Positions 8,053 through 17,811 of a stretch of DNA of 64,000 nt are shown here, piece after piece (the first letter of the stretch is position 1; each line of letters begins with the position of its first letter). The notes below the pieces were generated by a model that made no database searches, was not told the DNA's origin, and saw only the letters and a program-made list of their open reading frames with translations. The position numbers were made by a program, and so were the translations under genes. Origin of the DNA: Seonamhaeicola sp. S2-3 (GTDB lineage: Bacteria > Bacteroidota > Bacteroidia > Flavobacteriales > Flavobacteriaceae); NCBI RefSeq assembly GCF_001971785.1, contig NZ_CP019389.1:817001-881000 (forward strand), given 5' to 3'.

Positions 8053-9603
8053 TTAATCAGAAAACTTATACCCTTTAGTTGAATCTCCTCTTATTGCCTT
8101 TCTGAACAAGATCAATCTTCTATAATTGAATTGTCCGTAATGGTGTGTTAGTACAAAAGTGAGTATCGGAATAATAACCCAGCACAAAGATCCTAAGACG
8201 ATTTTCAAAGAGGCTAGCATTGCATTGATCTGGACTGTTCCATATATGCTCATTCCATTTGTAAAATCTCCCAGATCTAAGTACATCGAAATATCGTTTA
8301 AGCTCTGCCATTGGCTCTGATAAGTTGCCCAACCAATGATAGCTCCACCAAAAGCGGTTGCGACAAAAGTCCGAACCATAAGTAGAATACCGATAATACC
8401 AAGCAAATCGTTCATCTCTAGATTTAACGAGGCATAAAACCAGATTCCGATAAAGAGGATACCCATTCCCAGACCTTTCAACACCATTGGAATGTATAGG
8501 TATTCTATGTTCATCTGTGGTTGGATAAGTAGATACAGCATTAGGGTATGCAGAAAGAATGCAACAAAACCCGAGGCCAAAAAGTACCTTAAATTCCACT
8601 TGTTTTTAAAACTATAAAATGCATAAACTCCAGCAATCACGATACCGGGGAGCATCCACAGATTCAATTTTGAATTTATGAGGTTGTTATAACCTAAAAC
8701 CCCCACTGTATATTGAATAAAAATGCTTGAGCTAGCCAAAAAAACACCTAAAATCATAAGTAGAATCAGACTGTGCCAGATGTTTACTCTTTTTACGATA
8801 AAATCAAATTTTATCAATTTCCGCTTACGTGTTTTTTGCCTTAAAATTGTTGCTAGTAGAAAGAGTATCCCCATTAGCAAGGAACCCATAATCAAAGGTG
8901 AACTGAACCAGCCTTGCTGACGCATAAAGGTAAGCCCTACATTAAAGGCCATGGCAGAAACAGCCAACAGCCCCAGAGATAGCCAGTCAATCTGATATAA
9001 GGGCATTTTAAAACAAAAACGCTGATTGTGCTGGAAGATTAATGACAGGGCAGCAATCACAAGCATCAATATGGACATGATGAAATAAGGAGCCTGCCAA
9101 TTACTGTTAAAAATAAGGTCGGACATTAAATAAGATGATAATTGCCCGATGCATATCGACAAAGGGTAAAATATCGCGTAGAATCTTCCCTTGTCCCCCG
9201 AAGGCGATAGGATAAACATTACGGGCAATATCATCTCAATAATGGGAAACATTTTAAAGAAGCCTATAAAAAAGCTCCCTGCAACTACGACCAAGGGATT
9301 GTCCGTCACTCCAATCATATAAGATAGAAATGCCAATACAATGGCAGAACCTGCAATTATTTCTTTTGAACGGAAATACATCTTTATACGTAAGGCAATT
9401 GTAACAGCGATTGCCATACCGATAGTGGTAGCGTTGTTTGCCAGCGAAATGTATTCCGAATAGGTTGCCAAGGCACCTGCTATATCCGTCGTATTACTAC
9501 TATAAACCCCCATCACCGCCAATAACGGAAACAGAAAAATAATAATGAGCAGTAGCATCAGCGGTTTAGGAACCCAATCTGCAAACGGACCTTTATTGTA
9601 CAT
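8053..9603 (-). CDS. MFS drug efflux transporter (EmrB/DHA2-like)
   Basis: Inner-membrane protein of 516 residues with about 14 hydrophobic segments, the DHA2 topology. Examples are PLMLLLIIIFLFPLLAVMGV near the N-terminus and CWVIIPILTFVLTHH at the end. It lies 7 bp after an HlyD-type fusion protein and behind a TolC-type protein, so it probably forms a tripartite EmrAB-TolC-like pump driven by protons. This Bacteroidota version lacks the sharp motif C of Gram-positive QacA. Substrates are unknown. Confidence 0.88.
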   Translation of the reverse strand: MYNKGPFADWVPKPLMLLLIIIFLFPLLAVMGVYSSNTTDIAGALATYSEYISLANNATTIGMAIAVTIALRIKMYFRSKEIIAGSAIVLAFLSYMIGVTDNPLVVVAGSFFIGFFKMFPIIEMILPVMFILSPSGDKGRFYAIFYPLSICIGQLSSYLMSDLIFNSNWQAPYFIMSILMLVIAALSLIFQHNQRFCFKMPLYQIDWLSLGLLAVSAMAFNVGLTFMRQQGWFSSPLIMGSLLMGILFLLATILRQKTRKRKLIKFDFIVKRVNIWHSLILLMILGVFLASSSIFIQYTVGVLGYNNLINSKLNLWMLPGIVIAGVYAFYSFKNKWNLRYFLASGFVAFFLHTLMLYLLIQPQMNIEYLYIPMVLKGLGMGILFIGIWFYASLNLEMNDLLGIIGILLMVRTFVATAFGGAIIGWATYQSQWQSLNDISMYLDLGDFTNGMSIYGTVQINAMLASLKIVLGSLCWVIIPILTFVLTHHYGQFNYRRLILFRKAIRGDSTKGYKFSD

Positions 9604-9610
9604 AGTTTTG

Positions 9611-10753
9611 CTATTTTAGGGTTACTTCAACGTTCATTCCTACTCGTAGTGATTTCAAATCATCAGCCTTATTATTGTCTGTAAACTCAATTCGTACAGG
9701 TATTCGCTGTTGTACTTTTACAAAATTCCCCGTTGAATTATCCACAGGAATAGCTGCATATCTAGCGCCTGTAGCTCCTGATACAGCAGTTACTCTTCCT
9801 TCAAATTCTTGTCCTCCCAAAGCATCAACTTTTATCCTCACCAAACCATCGATTACAACATTCTTCATTTGTTTTTCACGATAATTGGCGGTAACCCAGA
9901 TACTGTTGATATCCACAATTGTTGCAACCTGCTGACTGGAATTCAGTAATTGACCGATATTGATGCTCCTTCTACCCATTATCCCATCATGTGGCGCAGT
10001 GATTACCGTATAGGAAAGATTTAGCTTTGCCATGGCAAGCGCATTTTCGGCACGTTGTATTTCAGCATCGTTCATTCCTATTCGAGATTGAACTTCATTG
10101 GCAGTCAACTCACTGGTTCCCTTTGTATTTCGCATAGCGTGATATTGGGAAGTAATGGCTTCTAGCTGAGCCTTACTGGCATCGTATTCCGTTTTTACCT
10201 GATCAAATTGCTGGCGTGTAATGGCTTCATCTATCAACAAATTTTTAAATCGCTCATAATTCTGTTCTGCATTCCACAACCTTGCCTTTGCCGATTCCAT
10301 ATTCGCTTCGGCGGCCGTCACGTTTGACTGTGCGGTACTAATATTATTAAATGCTGTTTTTGAAGCATTCGCTGTAACATTTCTTGATGCTAAAGCTGCG
10401 AGATAGACCGACTCAGCTTGTCCCAACTGTGTCTGTATTTCTCGGTCATCCAGAATAACGAGCGTATCCCCTTTTTTAACGTATTGATGTTCTACGAACC
10501 TTATTTCTTTTATATATGCCGAAACGCGTGTGTTTACTGGATTGATAAAAGACTCTATTTGGGCAGCATTGGTGTAACGATTATTTCCGATATTGAAATA
10601 GGACTTTATTACCCAATATAAACCCACCAAGACCAATACCAATACAATCATACTGATAACCCTTCCTTTAACTCCCTTATTTCCTTTGTTTGGTTTTTTT
10701 GAGTTCTTTGCTATCTTCTCGGTTTGTTGTTGTTCTGTTTTATCTTGTGACAT
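9611..10753 (-). CDS. HlyD/EmrA-family periplasmic adaptor
   Basis: Membrane fusion protein of 380 residues linking the MFS pump to the outer-membrane channel. It has a charged cytoplasmic N-terminus (about 1-30), one transmembrane helix (VISMIVLVLVLVGLYWVI) and a lipoyl half (VNTRVSAYIKEIRFVEHQYVKKGDTLVILDD). A long coiled-coil hairpin (about 100-210) is followed by the second lipoyl half (LSYTVITAPHDGIMGRRSINIGQ) and a beta-barrel with VKVQQRIPVRIEF. The length matches EmrA. It sits between tolC and mfs with short gaps. Confidence 0.93.
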   Translation of the reverse strand: MSQDKTEQQQTEKIAKNSKKPNKGNKGVKGRVISMIVLVLVLVGLYWVIKSYFNIGNNRYTNAAQIESFINPVNTRVSAYIKEIRFVEHQYVKKGDTLVILDDREIQTQLGQAESVYLAALASRNVTANASKTAFNNISTAQSNVTAAEANMESAKARLWNAEQNYERFKNLLIDEAITRQQFDQVKTEYDASKAQLEAITSQYHAMRNTKGTSELTANEVQSRIGMNDAEIQRAENALAMAKLNLSYTVITAPHDGIMGRRSINIGQLLNSSQQVATIVDINSIWVTANYREKQMKNVVIDGLVRIKVDALGGQEFEGRVTAVSGATGARYAAIPVDNSTGNFVKVQQRIPVRIEFTDNNKADDLKSLRVGMNVEVTLK

Positions 10754-10798
10754 GACTTATAATTTCTAAATAGGTTAAAAAAAAAACAAATAAGAGAA

Positions 10799-12121
10799 CT
10801 ACAGCTTCCCGCTCTCTTTTAATAGTCTGTAGTAGGCGAAAACAATGTTTATTTCAGAGTTTGTATGTTGTAACTCTGCATCTAACTTCGCATTACTTGC
10901 ATCTATCATATCCAACAAAATTGCCAGTTGGTTATTGTATTTGCTTTCCATTATCCGATAATTTTCATCCGCTAATTCTCGATTCTTTTCAATGGTTTTA
11001 TTTTGAGTAATCGCTTCATTGTATTTGACATAAGCCGTATTTATTCCAATCCCTACCATTTGCTCCACTTCTTTTGCTTGGGCTTTTGCTCTTTCCGTTT
11101 CGTAATTGTTTAGCTGTATTTTTTTAGAAGTTTTGTATAATGATCCGATATTAAAATTAAGTGACAAGCCCACATTCCATCCATGGGAGTACATATCCAA
11201 AACGGGCGATGTAGTAGTAATAGGCCGTTGCAACGTATTTCCTGCAAAAGCGACCAAAGCCGGCATCCGTTCTGTTTTGGTTATCTTTTCGGAAGTTTCA
11301 AAAATTTCTACTGCCTTTTGGGTCCGTAAAACGGAGGGGTGGTTTTGCGCATCGTTCTGATACCTCTCCAAGAGAAGGATTTCTGGGTGTTCGCTTGAAA
11401 CAGAATCATCGGCTATGATTTGTGTTTCTTCGGGTAACCCCAAAGCTACCGTTAGCTGCCTGTTTAAAATTTGCATATTATTCTCGATAACCTGTAAAGC
11501 GAGATTTAAATTGGATATCTGCAACTCGCCTCGTATTACATCGTTTCGGGTTACCATTCCTTGGTCATAGAAACGGTTGATATTCCGTATGCGTTGTTCT
11601 GCGAGTTCTATATTTTCACGATAAACACTTGCCTGATTTTGCAGCTTATATAAGTCCAAATAGTATCCTAAGGCAAGTAGTTTGACATTTTGCTCATTAG
11701 AGAGATAACTGAGAGTTGCCAAATCTTCTTGGAGTGATTTTATTTGAATCGTATTACGCACGACATTTCCTTTCCAAATCAATTGCGTAGCTTCTATGGA
11801 AAACGTGTTTCCGAAGTGGGGCAGTTCTACTTTTGTAGCATTGGAGAAATCTTTGTCCAGAATAGTACCATCACCAATATATAAGGCGCTTGCATTAAAA
11901 TTAACATCAGGGAGTCGCATATCTTTGGAGACCTTAACGGCCTGTTCTGCAACCTTAACATCTGTTTTGGAGACGGATAGTGACGGGTTATTTTCGACGA
12001 CCAGCAAAAAAAGATTCTCAATGGTGATCTTTTTCTGCACGGGTTCTTGGGCATAAACTAAGGAGCCCGAAAAAAATAAACAGAATATCCATAATAGATA
12101 ACTGAATGGGTTCTTTTTCAT
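10799..12121 (-). CDS. TolC-family outer-membrane efflux protein
   Basis: Exported 440-residue protein with a signal peptide ending near YAQEP and two OEP repeats of long helices (about 30-230 and 240-440), typical of TolC/NodT-type channels. It is first in the efflux operon, 45 bp before the adaptor gene and 84 bp after the AraC-type regulator. The channel would carry substrates of the MFS-HlyD pump across the outer membrane. Confidence 0.92.
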   Translation of the reverse strand: MKKNPFSYLLWIFCLFFSGSLVYAQEPVQKKITIENLFLLVVENNPSLSVSKTDVKVAEQAVKVSKDMRLPDVNFNASALYIGDGTILDKDFSNATKVELPHFGNTFSIEATQLIWKGNVVRNTIQIKSLQEDLATLSYLSNEQNVKLLALGYYLDLYKLQNQASVYRENIELAEQRIRNINRFYDQGMVTRNDVIRGELQISNLNLALQVIENNMQILNRQLTVALGLPEETQIIADDSVSSEHPEILLLERYQNDAQNHPSVLRTQKAVEIFETSEKITKTERMPALVAFAGNTLQRPITTTSPVLDMYSHGWNVGLSLNFNIGSLYKTSKKIQLNNYETERAKAQAKEVEQMVGIGINTAYVKYNEAITQNKTIEKNRELADENYRIMESKYNNQLAILLDMIDASNAKLDAELQHTNSEINIVFAYYRLLKESGKL

Positions 12122-12205
12122 TGTATTCTACGCTTTTAAATTGTACGCTGCAAAGCTCAGAAGAATCGTAGCGTTTTAAAAGGTCTGAAAAACAGGAAAA
12201 GAGGT

Positions 12206-13048
12206 CTAAATGGTATGTGTTGAAGCAATATCCTTTCTAAAGCTCCGAGGGCTTAACCCAGTATGTCTCTTGAAAAACTTCCCAAACGCATACTGATCGG
12301 AAAAACTCAAGTGATCGGCTATGGTGGAAATATTCAGCCCTGAATTAATCAACATGAGCTTTGCCTCATCTAGAAGCGTATTTGCAATGAGGATACGAGG
12401 TGAAGTTCCTGTAACTTCTTTAACACAAATAGACAAGTATTTAATGGATATAAATAGTTTATCCGCATAAAACTTCAATTCTCTTTCTTTGGTGAAATGA
12501 GTGGATACAAGATCTATAAAGCTTATGGCAATAGCTTCTTTTCTGGTGTTATGCTCTGTATTCAGTGGGCTACTTTTCATCATGGTATCCACGAACATAT
12601 AAGCGATTACGGTAAAACTATGAACAACAATTTCCTCGTTAAATTTTGAACAGTTAGGATTTTTTAAATAAAAATATAGCTGCTCGGTGGTGTTCCAAAA
12701 GTGGCTGAATGCCTCTTTAGATAGCGAATATGCATCTTTGCTCTGCTCCATATTCATAAGTTGAATAACGGAAAATTTATTAAAACTTACATTGATTCGT
12801 TCTTTTAGTACTTCCTGGTTGTACAGAACAAAGTATGCCTTGAGGTGTTCTGAGCAATGAATGAGCTTGTACATTTTCATCGGAGAAAACAAAACTAATG
12901 CTGAACTCTGGTAAGTCGTACGTACACTGTTCACTTCAAGCTCAATACTACCCTTTTGGATGAAAACAACGCAAGACTGTGAAGGCCGAATGAGTTCTCC
13001 TTCAACTACTTTTTCAACTAAGACTCTTTCATCAAATATTTTAAGCAT
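12206..13048 (-). CDS. AraC-family transcriptional regulator
   Basis: Protein of 280 residues with an N-terminal cupin-like sensor region (about 1-160). A C-terminal double HTH (about 180-280) includes the family signature LSFSDQYAFGKFFKRHTGLSPRSFRKD. It is encoded immediately upstream of, and in the same direction as, tolC-hlyD-mfs-sdr, the usual layout for a local activator of that efflux operon in Bacteroidota. The inducer is unknown. Confidence 0.9.
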   Translation of the reverse strand: MLKIFDERVLVEKVVEGELIRPSQSCVVFIQKGSIELEVNSVRTTYQSSALVLFSPMKMYKLIHCSEHLKAYFVLYNQEVLKERINVSFNKFSVIQLMNMEQSKDAYSLSKEAFSHFWNTTEQLYFYLKNPNCSKFNEEIVVHSFTVIAYMFVDTMMKSSPLNTEHNTRKEAIAISFIDLVSTHFTKERELKFYADKLFISIKYLSICVKEVTGTSPRILIANTLLDEAKLMLINSGLNISTIADHLSFSDQYAFGKFFKRHTGLSPRSFRKDIASTHTI

Positions 13049-13199
13049 TTCTAATACCGACTTTTGTGCTATTCTTTCAAAGATAAAGATTTATAAAAGA
13101 CTTTTTGAACAACATGGATTATTGTATAATAGATAAATTAAACATTTTGTAAGTTGATTTACTATATTATATAATTCTTCATCACTGTTTTTGGGGTTA

Positions 13200-14900
13200 T
13201 TACTCCTGTTGTACCAAATGCTGTAAGTTTGGGTCATTCTTGATACGCTCCAATTCCGTTTCAATAATCTGAATAATATCTACTTTTATCTGCTTGTAAT
13301 TAGACTCTATTTCCTGTTTCATTTGGTCATCACCCTGTTCATCAACAAAGGATAAGATTTGTGGTATTTGTTGATAGGCTTTCGTTTCGGCAGCAACGGC
13401 ATCATTAGCTACTACAATTTCAGCATGAAATATCTTCTGTTCGATGCGTTCATCAAAGTTATCCGAAACAGCACCTACAAACATACCTTGTGTTAAAGTT
13501 GATATTTTAGAAGCAGGAATTAGGCTATCCAACTGAGTAGAAATAGAAGTTGATTTATCGTTGCGATTGATCGTCATACTTTGTCGTTTTTGTAATACTT
13601 TTCCGAAACGTTCAGATAGACTTTTAGCGGTTTCGCCAACAACCTGACCTGAGAAAATATTACCGACTGTATTCTGGATAACCTTGGCTTCTTTGTCACC
13701 GTAATCCCGTATCAATTGAGAGTAATCCTGAAAGCCCAAACAAACCGCTACCTTATTGCTTCGGGCAGTGGCTATCAGATTATCTAATCCTCTAAAATAG
13801 ATCGTAGGTAACTCATCGATAATAACCGAACTTTTGAGTTGTCCTTTTTTGTTGATAAGCTTTACAATTCTTGAATTGTATAAGCCTAATGCTGCGGAGT
13901 AAATATTTTGACGATCGGGATTGTTTCCAACACACAATATCTTAGGCTCCTTGGGATTATTGATATCCAAAGAGAAATCGTCGCCTGTCATAACCCAGTA
14001 CAATTGTGGTGATATCATTCTTGACAATGGAATTTTAGCGGATGCAATTTGCCCCTGTAATTGGTCTTGTGCGCCACCTTGCCAGGCATCCATAAACGGA
14101 GAAAGATAGTTTTCAAGTTCTGAATAAGAAGTAAGAATTGTAAATACGTCCGAGTACTTTTTATTTAACAACTCAATGGCGTGCGGAAACGTACAATACT
14201 TACCGTTATCATAGATTTTCAAATACCAGATAATGGCAGCCAACAGAATAATTGGAGATTCTACAAAGAAATCTCCTTGCTTCTGTATCCACGAACGGTT
14301 CAGATTCAACATAATGGTATACGCTGCTTCGTAAGCATCGGATATATCCGTCATGAAATCAGGATTGAGTGGATTGCAACGGTGGCTCTTTCTAGGGTCA
14401 TCAAAGTTGATGACGTAGAATTTGGGCTGTATTTCGTATTTATCCTTATGTTTCAACAAATGATTATAAGCAATAGTAGATAGGTCGTCAAACTTAAAAT
14501 CGTAGATATACATCGAAAAACCTTTTTCAATTTGTTGTTTGATATAGTTGTTGACTATCGCATACGATTTACCTGATCCAGGAGTACCTAACACGATCGT
14601 TGCCCTGAAAGGATTAACGATATTAATCCAACCATTGTGCTGTTTTTTATTGTACCAAAATTTGGTCGGAAGATTGACAGAATATTCATTTTCCATCAAT
14701 TTGGTTTCCTGCATAAAACTTTCGTTCTCCATATTGAAAACATCATCCATGAGGTTATTTTTCAGTAGCCTGCTTATCCAAACACCAGCCATCATCAAAG
14801 CAATATAACCTAACCCCATAGTGTGGAAGCGTGGCATAAAATGATAGGAGAACAAACTATTGCTGACGCTATTTTGGATCGGCTTGTTCACACAGCTCAC
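13200..14900 (-). CDS. Conjugative coupling protein (VirD4/TraG-like), N-terminally truncated
   Basis: Hexameric ATPase that would bring the relaxase-DNA complex to a type IV secretion channel. Of 566 residues, Walker A is GTPGSGKS (105-112) and Walker B is SSVIIDELP. The motif [19 protein letters not shown] is typical of the Bacteroidota MobC/TraG coupling group. Full-length relatives have a longer N-terminal membrane region (two or more helices); here only one hydrophobic stretch ([14 protein letters not shown]) remains, and the start is a GTG near the join with foreign DNA. An in-frame stop lies 13 codons upstream. It is a different lineage from the coupling protein at 51583 and stands apart from other transfer genes, so it is probably a relic of a second element. 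Confidence 0.85.
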   Translation of the reverse strand: MSCVNKPIQNSVSNSLFSYHFMPRFHTMGLGYIALMMAGVWISRLLKNNLMDDVFNMENESFMQETKLMENEYSVNLPTKFWYNKKQHNGWINIVNPFRATIVLGTPGSGKSYAIVNNYIKQQIEKGFSMYIYDFKFDDLSTIAYNHLLKHKDKYEIQPKFYVINFDDPRKSHRCNPLNPDFMTDISDAYEAAYTIMLNLNRSWIQKQGDFFVESPIILLAAIIWYLKIYDNGKYCTFPHAIELLNKKYSDVFTILTSYSELENYLSPFMDAWQGGAQDQLQGQIASAKIPLSRMISPQLYWVMTGDDFSLDINNPKEPKILCVGNNPDRQNIYSAALGLYNSRIVKLINKKGQLKSSVIIDELPTIYFRGLDNLIATARSNKVAVCLGFQDYSQLIRDYGDKEAKVIQNTVGNIFSGQVVGETAKSLSERFGKVLQKRQSMTINRNDKSTSISTQLDSLIPASKISTLTQGMFVGAVSDNFDERIEQKIFHAEIVVANDAVAAETKAYQQIPQILSFVDEQGDDQMKQEIESNYKQIKVDIIQIIETELERIKNDPNLQHLVQQE

Positions 14901-14993
14901 CGTATCGATATTAAAGGAGAGTCGATGCGTAAAAAATTAAAAAAATAACACTAAATTTAACCACAAATGAATCGATTTTGAGCACTTAGTTTA

Positions 14994-15031
14994 CTATGCT
15001 CAGTTTGACCCGCCGCGCTATGCTCAGTTTG
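14994..15031. repeat. Direct repeats resembling an IS21-type terminus
   Basis: CTATGCTCAGTTTG occurs at 14994-15007 and again at 15018-15031, each followed by a CCGCC-rich segment, with a 24-bp period. Multiple short spaced repeats of this sort mark the ends of IS21-family elements. No transposase belonging to them is next to it. They lie where both the coupling-protein gene and the small Cys-rich gene lose their 5' ends, so they may be the scar of a deleted IS. The IS21 link is inferred. Confidence 0.4.
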
Positions 15032-15208
15032 TCCGCCCTATCCACCAATCTACAAGCTAAATCTATTGTGGGAGGATATGGAGGATATGACTCTTTTCAA
15101 AATTGTACGTCAGCCGACACTTGTTTGCTTGGTCAAAATTCTAATTGTGGTTGTACCACAGGTCCTGATGAAACGATGACGTGTATGAATTGGGGATGCC
15201 CACATTAG
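14996..15208 (+). CDS. Cys-rich RiPP-precursor-like peptide, 5' end replaced
   Basis: Seventy residues. The part from about residue 19 on looks like a ribosomal natural-product precursor: LQAKSIVGGYGG resembles a double-glycine leader end. The core that follows has six Cys plus many Ser/Thr (CTSADTC, CGCTTG, MTCMNWGCPH). Such cores are typical of Bacteroidota class I lanthipeptides or related rSAM/grasp-with-spasm precursors. The first 18 residues are encoded by the direct repeats at 14994-15031, so the native leader start is probably lost. No modification enzyme or transporter is in the window. The S41 peptidase gene is convergent 40 bp downstream. It could also be a chance reading frame. 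Confidence 0.4.
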   Translation: MLSLTRRAMLSLSALSTNLQAKSIVGGYGGYDSFQNCTSADTCLLGQNSNCGCTTGPDETMTCMNWGCPH

Positions 15209-15228
15209 TAATTTTAATCTTAAGAATT

Positions 15229-15248
15229 CCTCGCAGCTTGCTGCGGGG
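15229..15248. terminator. Hairpin between two convergent genes
   Basis: CCTCGCAGC and GCTGCGGGG pair around a TT loop (one G-T pair) directly beside the stop of the S41 peptidase gene and 20 bp after the small Cys-rich gene. The placement suits a shared terminator, although only a weak T-rich tail is present. Confidence 0.45.
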
Positions 15249-17468
15249 TCATTCATGTTTTTTTATTACCTCAATAGCCTTTTCTAATAGTTCGTCTTTT
15301 CCATTTTTAATTCCCTCAATAGTTGGTTTTATTTCCACATCAGGTATTATCCCAATCCTTTGAGTTTCTGTTCCATCTGGATAATAAACTCCGATACCAG
15401 ATATTCTAGTAAGTAATCCTCCTGGTAAATATAATGACGAAACATTTCCATCTGCTCCAGCTGTTTGACTACCCACAATAGTTGTATTATCTCCAGCTTT
15501 AAATGCCATGGCTGTATATTCCGCCATACTTTGTGTAATTTCATTAACCAAAACTATTAATCTCCCTTTATAAGTTTCCTCTCCTTTTGGAATATCCAAG
15601 GCATCTGTAAAATTAAACTCTCCAGGATTATCCAAATTAAAATTGGTAAATTTCACAAAAGGGGTTGATGTAGAAACAAAATAAGATCCTAAAGTAAATG
15701 GTACAAACGTTGAAGGATAGTTACGAATATCAATAACAATCCCCTTTGTATTTTTAAAAGCTTCTTTAATAACAGGAATATCTTCTTTCTTTATAAATTC
15801 TAAAGACAAATAACCTATATCCCCCTCTATAACTTTATAACATTTATCACCAGTCCATTTATGCCAATTTTTATTCAAAATGTTCTCCTTATATAGAGGC
15901 AAAAGGTGTTGACGTTTTTTATCATTTGAAATATAATCAATACTAATTTCTTTTTCATTTGAACGTAAAATATCTCTAGAAATATCTCTCAATTTAGCTG
16001 CTTCATTAGATGCCGGATAATAGGGACTAATGCTATCAAGAATAAATTTGACAGGTTTATTGTTAATGCGTGTTATGATATCTCCAATTTCTAATTTAGA
16101 AATTTCTTTTAATTCGGGGTTATAATAATCAGTAACCACTAACTTATTATCAATAAATTGAGTGCTAAACGGAGGATAAAAATTTCCTCTTATGTTTTGT
16201 ACATTATTGAAACCTACTGACGTAGTTGCATGCGTGTCATTTATCTCTCCTATCAATTCAATACAAGCTAATTCATATTCCAATTTATTTTTAGTATTTA
16301 TAAATTTTGGAATATTTACTTTTAAAACATCGTTCCAATTTTTATCTATCAAGTGTTTATTTGGATAAAAATAATGAATCATATTCCAATATCTATAAAG
16401 AGCTAATAGTTTAAATGCCTTATCTTTATAAGACATATTGTAATAAAGTTCTTCATTTATAAATTTGGGATTACCAGCATAATCAATATCAATATAAAAA
16501 TGCTCTCCTTGTGATCTATTTTCATAAATATTAGTTAATTCTATAATTAGCTGAGAATTTAACTCAAAATCATTAAACCAAAACAGGTCAGGCTTTAAAA
16601 ATGCTTGTGAAGAAGTTTCTTTACATTCGGCACACTTATCTAATTCTCCATATTTAGAAATCCAATTAAGTAGAAATTGATCTCTTTCTTGTTTACTTTT
16701 TATATTTAGATATTTTGGAAGCATCCGAAAAAGTTCATAGTCCCAATTATAATTGCCTTTGCATACTTCTGGATGATTATATTTTAAAAACCCCCAAATT
16801 TTACCTAACAATTCTAAATTATTAATAAGTTGTTCATTAAGTTTTGGAAAAACAATTTTTGAACCTAAATCAAATTCTTTATCTAAAGTTGCCTTATATA
16901 CAGGTTTCTCCCTTTCTTTTAAAGTTTGAACGTTTCTACCATCTATTGTTAATATAAAGTCATCAAACCATGCTTGACCGTTTCCAGTTAAAATACCCCC
17001 AACATATATGGTTTTCGAATTTTCAGGATATGGCAATGAAATTGAATATTTCTGCCAATCTTTTGTGCCTTGAATATTTTGACTTTCCATATTATCTCCT
17101 GCTAATATTTTATTACTGCCATCAATTCTTAAAAGCAAACCGCTAAATCCATTTTCCACATTTTTAATTTTCATATAACCTTCAAGTCGAATAAATTCTC
17201 CTTTATAGTTAGCTGGAATTTTATAGGCTATACATCCAAAGGAGTTTCCTTTTTTATTTGATTTAATCTTTGAAGCATATTTCCCTGAATGAACCGTAAT
17301 AGTATCAGCCTGTATATTGTAATCTCCCCATTCAAACCAATTGTCAGGAAGCATCATTAAAGAATTGTAATTTTCAAAATCCAGATTGTATTTATTTAAA
17401 GTTTGACTTTGACAAGAGCCAAAATAGAAACTTATTAAAACAACACATGTGTATTTAATTTTTATCAT
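15249..17468 (-). CDS. S41-family peptidase (C-terminal processing protease type), exported
   Basis: Secreted serine protease of 739 residues. The N-terminal signal ends in a possible lipobox (FYFGSC), suggesting a lipoprotein. Residues about 25-180 form a jelly-roll-like domain (WFDDFILTIDGRN). A PDZ-like segment around 430-490 (LEIGDIITRINNKPVKFI) is followed by the S41 catalytic core with IGYLSLEFIKK, GIVIDIRNYPS and VNEITQSMAEYTAMAFK; the Ser of QSMAE is the expected nucleophile. Similar exported S41 enzymes are often found near RiPP genes in Bacteroidota; here a precursor-like gene is convergent downstream. The AT-rich composition fits the surrounding island. Confidence 0.88.
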   Translation of the reverse strand: MIKIKYTCVVLISFYFGSCQSQTLNKYNLDFENYNSLMMLPDNWFEWGDYNIQADTITVHSGKYASKIKSNKKGNSFGCIAYKIPANYKGEFIRLEGYMKIKNVENGFSGLLLRIDGSNKILAGDNMESQNIQGTKDWQKYSISLPYPENSKTIYVGGILTGNGQAWFDDFILTIDGRNVQTLKEREKPVYKATLDKEFDLGSKIVFPKLNEQLINNLELLGKIWGFLKYNHPEVCKGNYNWDYELFRMLPKYLNIKSKQERDQFLLNWISKYGELDKCAECKETSSQAFLKPDLFWFNDFELNSQLIIELTNIYENRSQGEHFYIDIDYAGNPKFINEELYYNMSYKDKAFKLLALYRYWNMIHYFYPNKHLIDKNWNDVLKVNIPKFINTKNKLEYELACIELIGEINDTHATTSVGFNNVQNIRGNFYPPFSTQFIDNKLVVTDYYNPELKEISKLEIGDIITRINNKPVKFILDSISPYYPASNEAAKLRDISRDILRSNEKEISIDYISNDKKRQHLLPLYKENILNKNWHKWTGDKCYKVIEGDIGYLSLEFIKKEDIPVIKEAFKNTKGIVIDIRNYPSTFVPFTLGSYFVSTSTPFVKFTNFNLDNPGEFNFTDALDIPKGEETYKGRLIVLVNEITQSMAEYTAMAFKAGDNTTIVGSQTAGADGNVSSLYLPGGLLTRISGIGVYYPDGTETQRIGIIPDVEIKPTIEGIKNGKDELLEKAIEVIKKHE

Positions 17469-17608
17469 TTTATTATACTTAAATAAACAAGAAATTTGGG
17501 TTTTTAAATATAAAAAGAATTATATTTAATATGTAGTTTTTTTCTCAACATATTTATATATTTAACAACATTGTTTGCAATGTATTAAATACTAGGGTTT
17601 CTAATAAA

Positions 17609-17770
17609 TGGCTAACACGGTTCAATTTGTGCCAGTGATTTCGGAGTTATTGTGCCATTAATTTCGGTTCAAATTGTGCCACTTATAACGGTTCGATTTA
17701 TGCCAACTGGAAATTATTTAGACCAAAACGTTTCGATTTGTGCCAATGTTTCCGTTTCAATTTGTGCCAC
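17609..17770 (+). repeat. IS21 left-end multiple terminal repeats
   Basis: Variants of TTCRAWTTRTGCCA recur at 17621, 17668, 17692, 17732 and 17756 (the last ends at 17770). Such arrays are the transposase-binding sites at IS21 ends. Related TGGCA repeats in the opposite orientation lie at 20176-20205 at the right end. Confidence 0.75.
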
Positions 17771-17811
17771 TTTAAGAGATCAAGTAATTACCTTATCGTT
17801 TAAAAAGCGAT

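Noticed and set aside
17692-17770. Repeats resembling a CRISPR array left of istA
   Set aside because: Repeats are 14-15 bp, irregularly spaced and confined to the end of an IS21 element, so they are transposase-binding sites.
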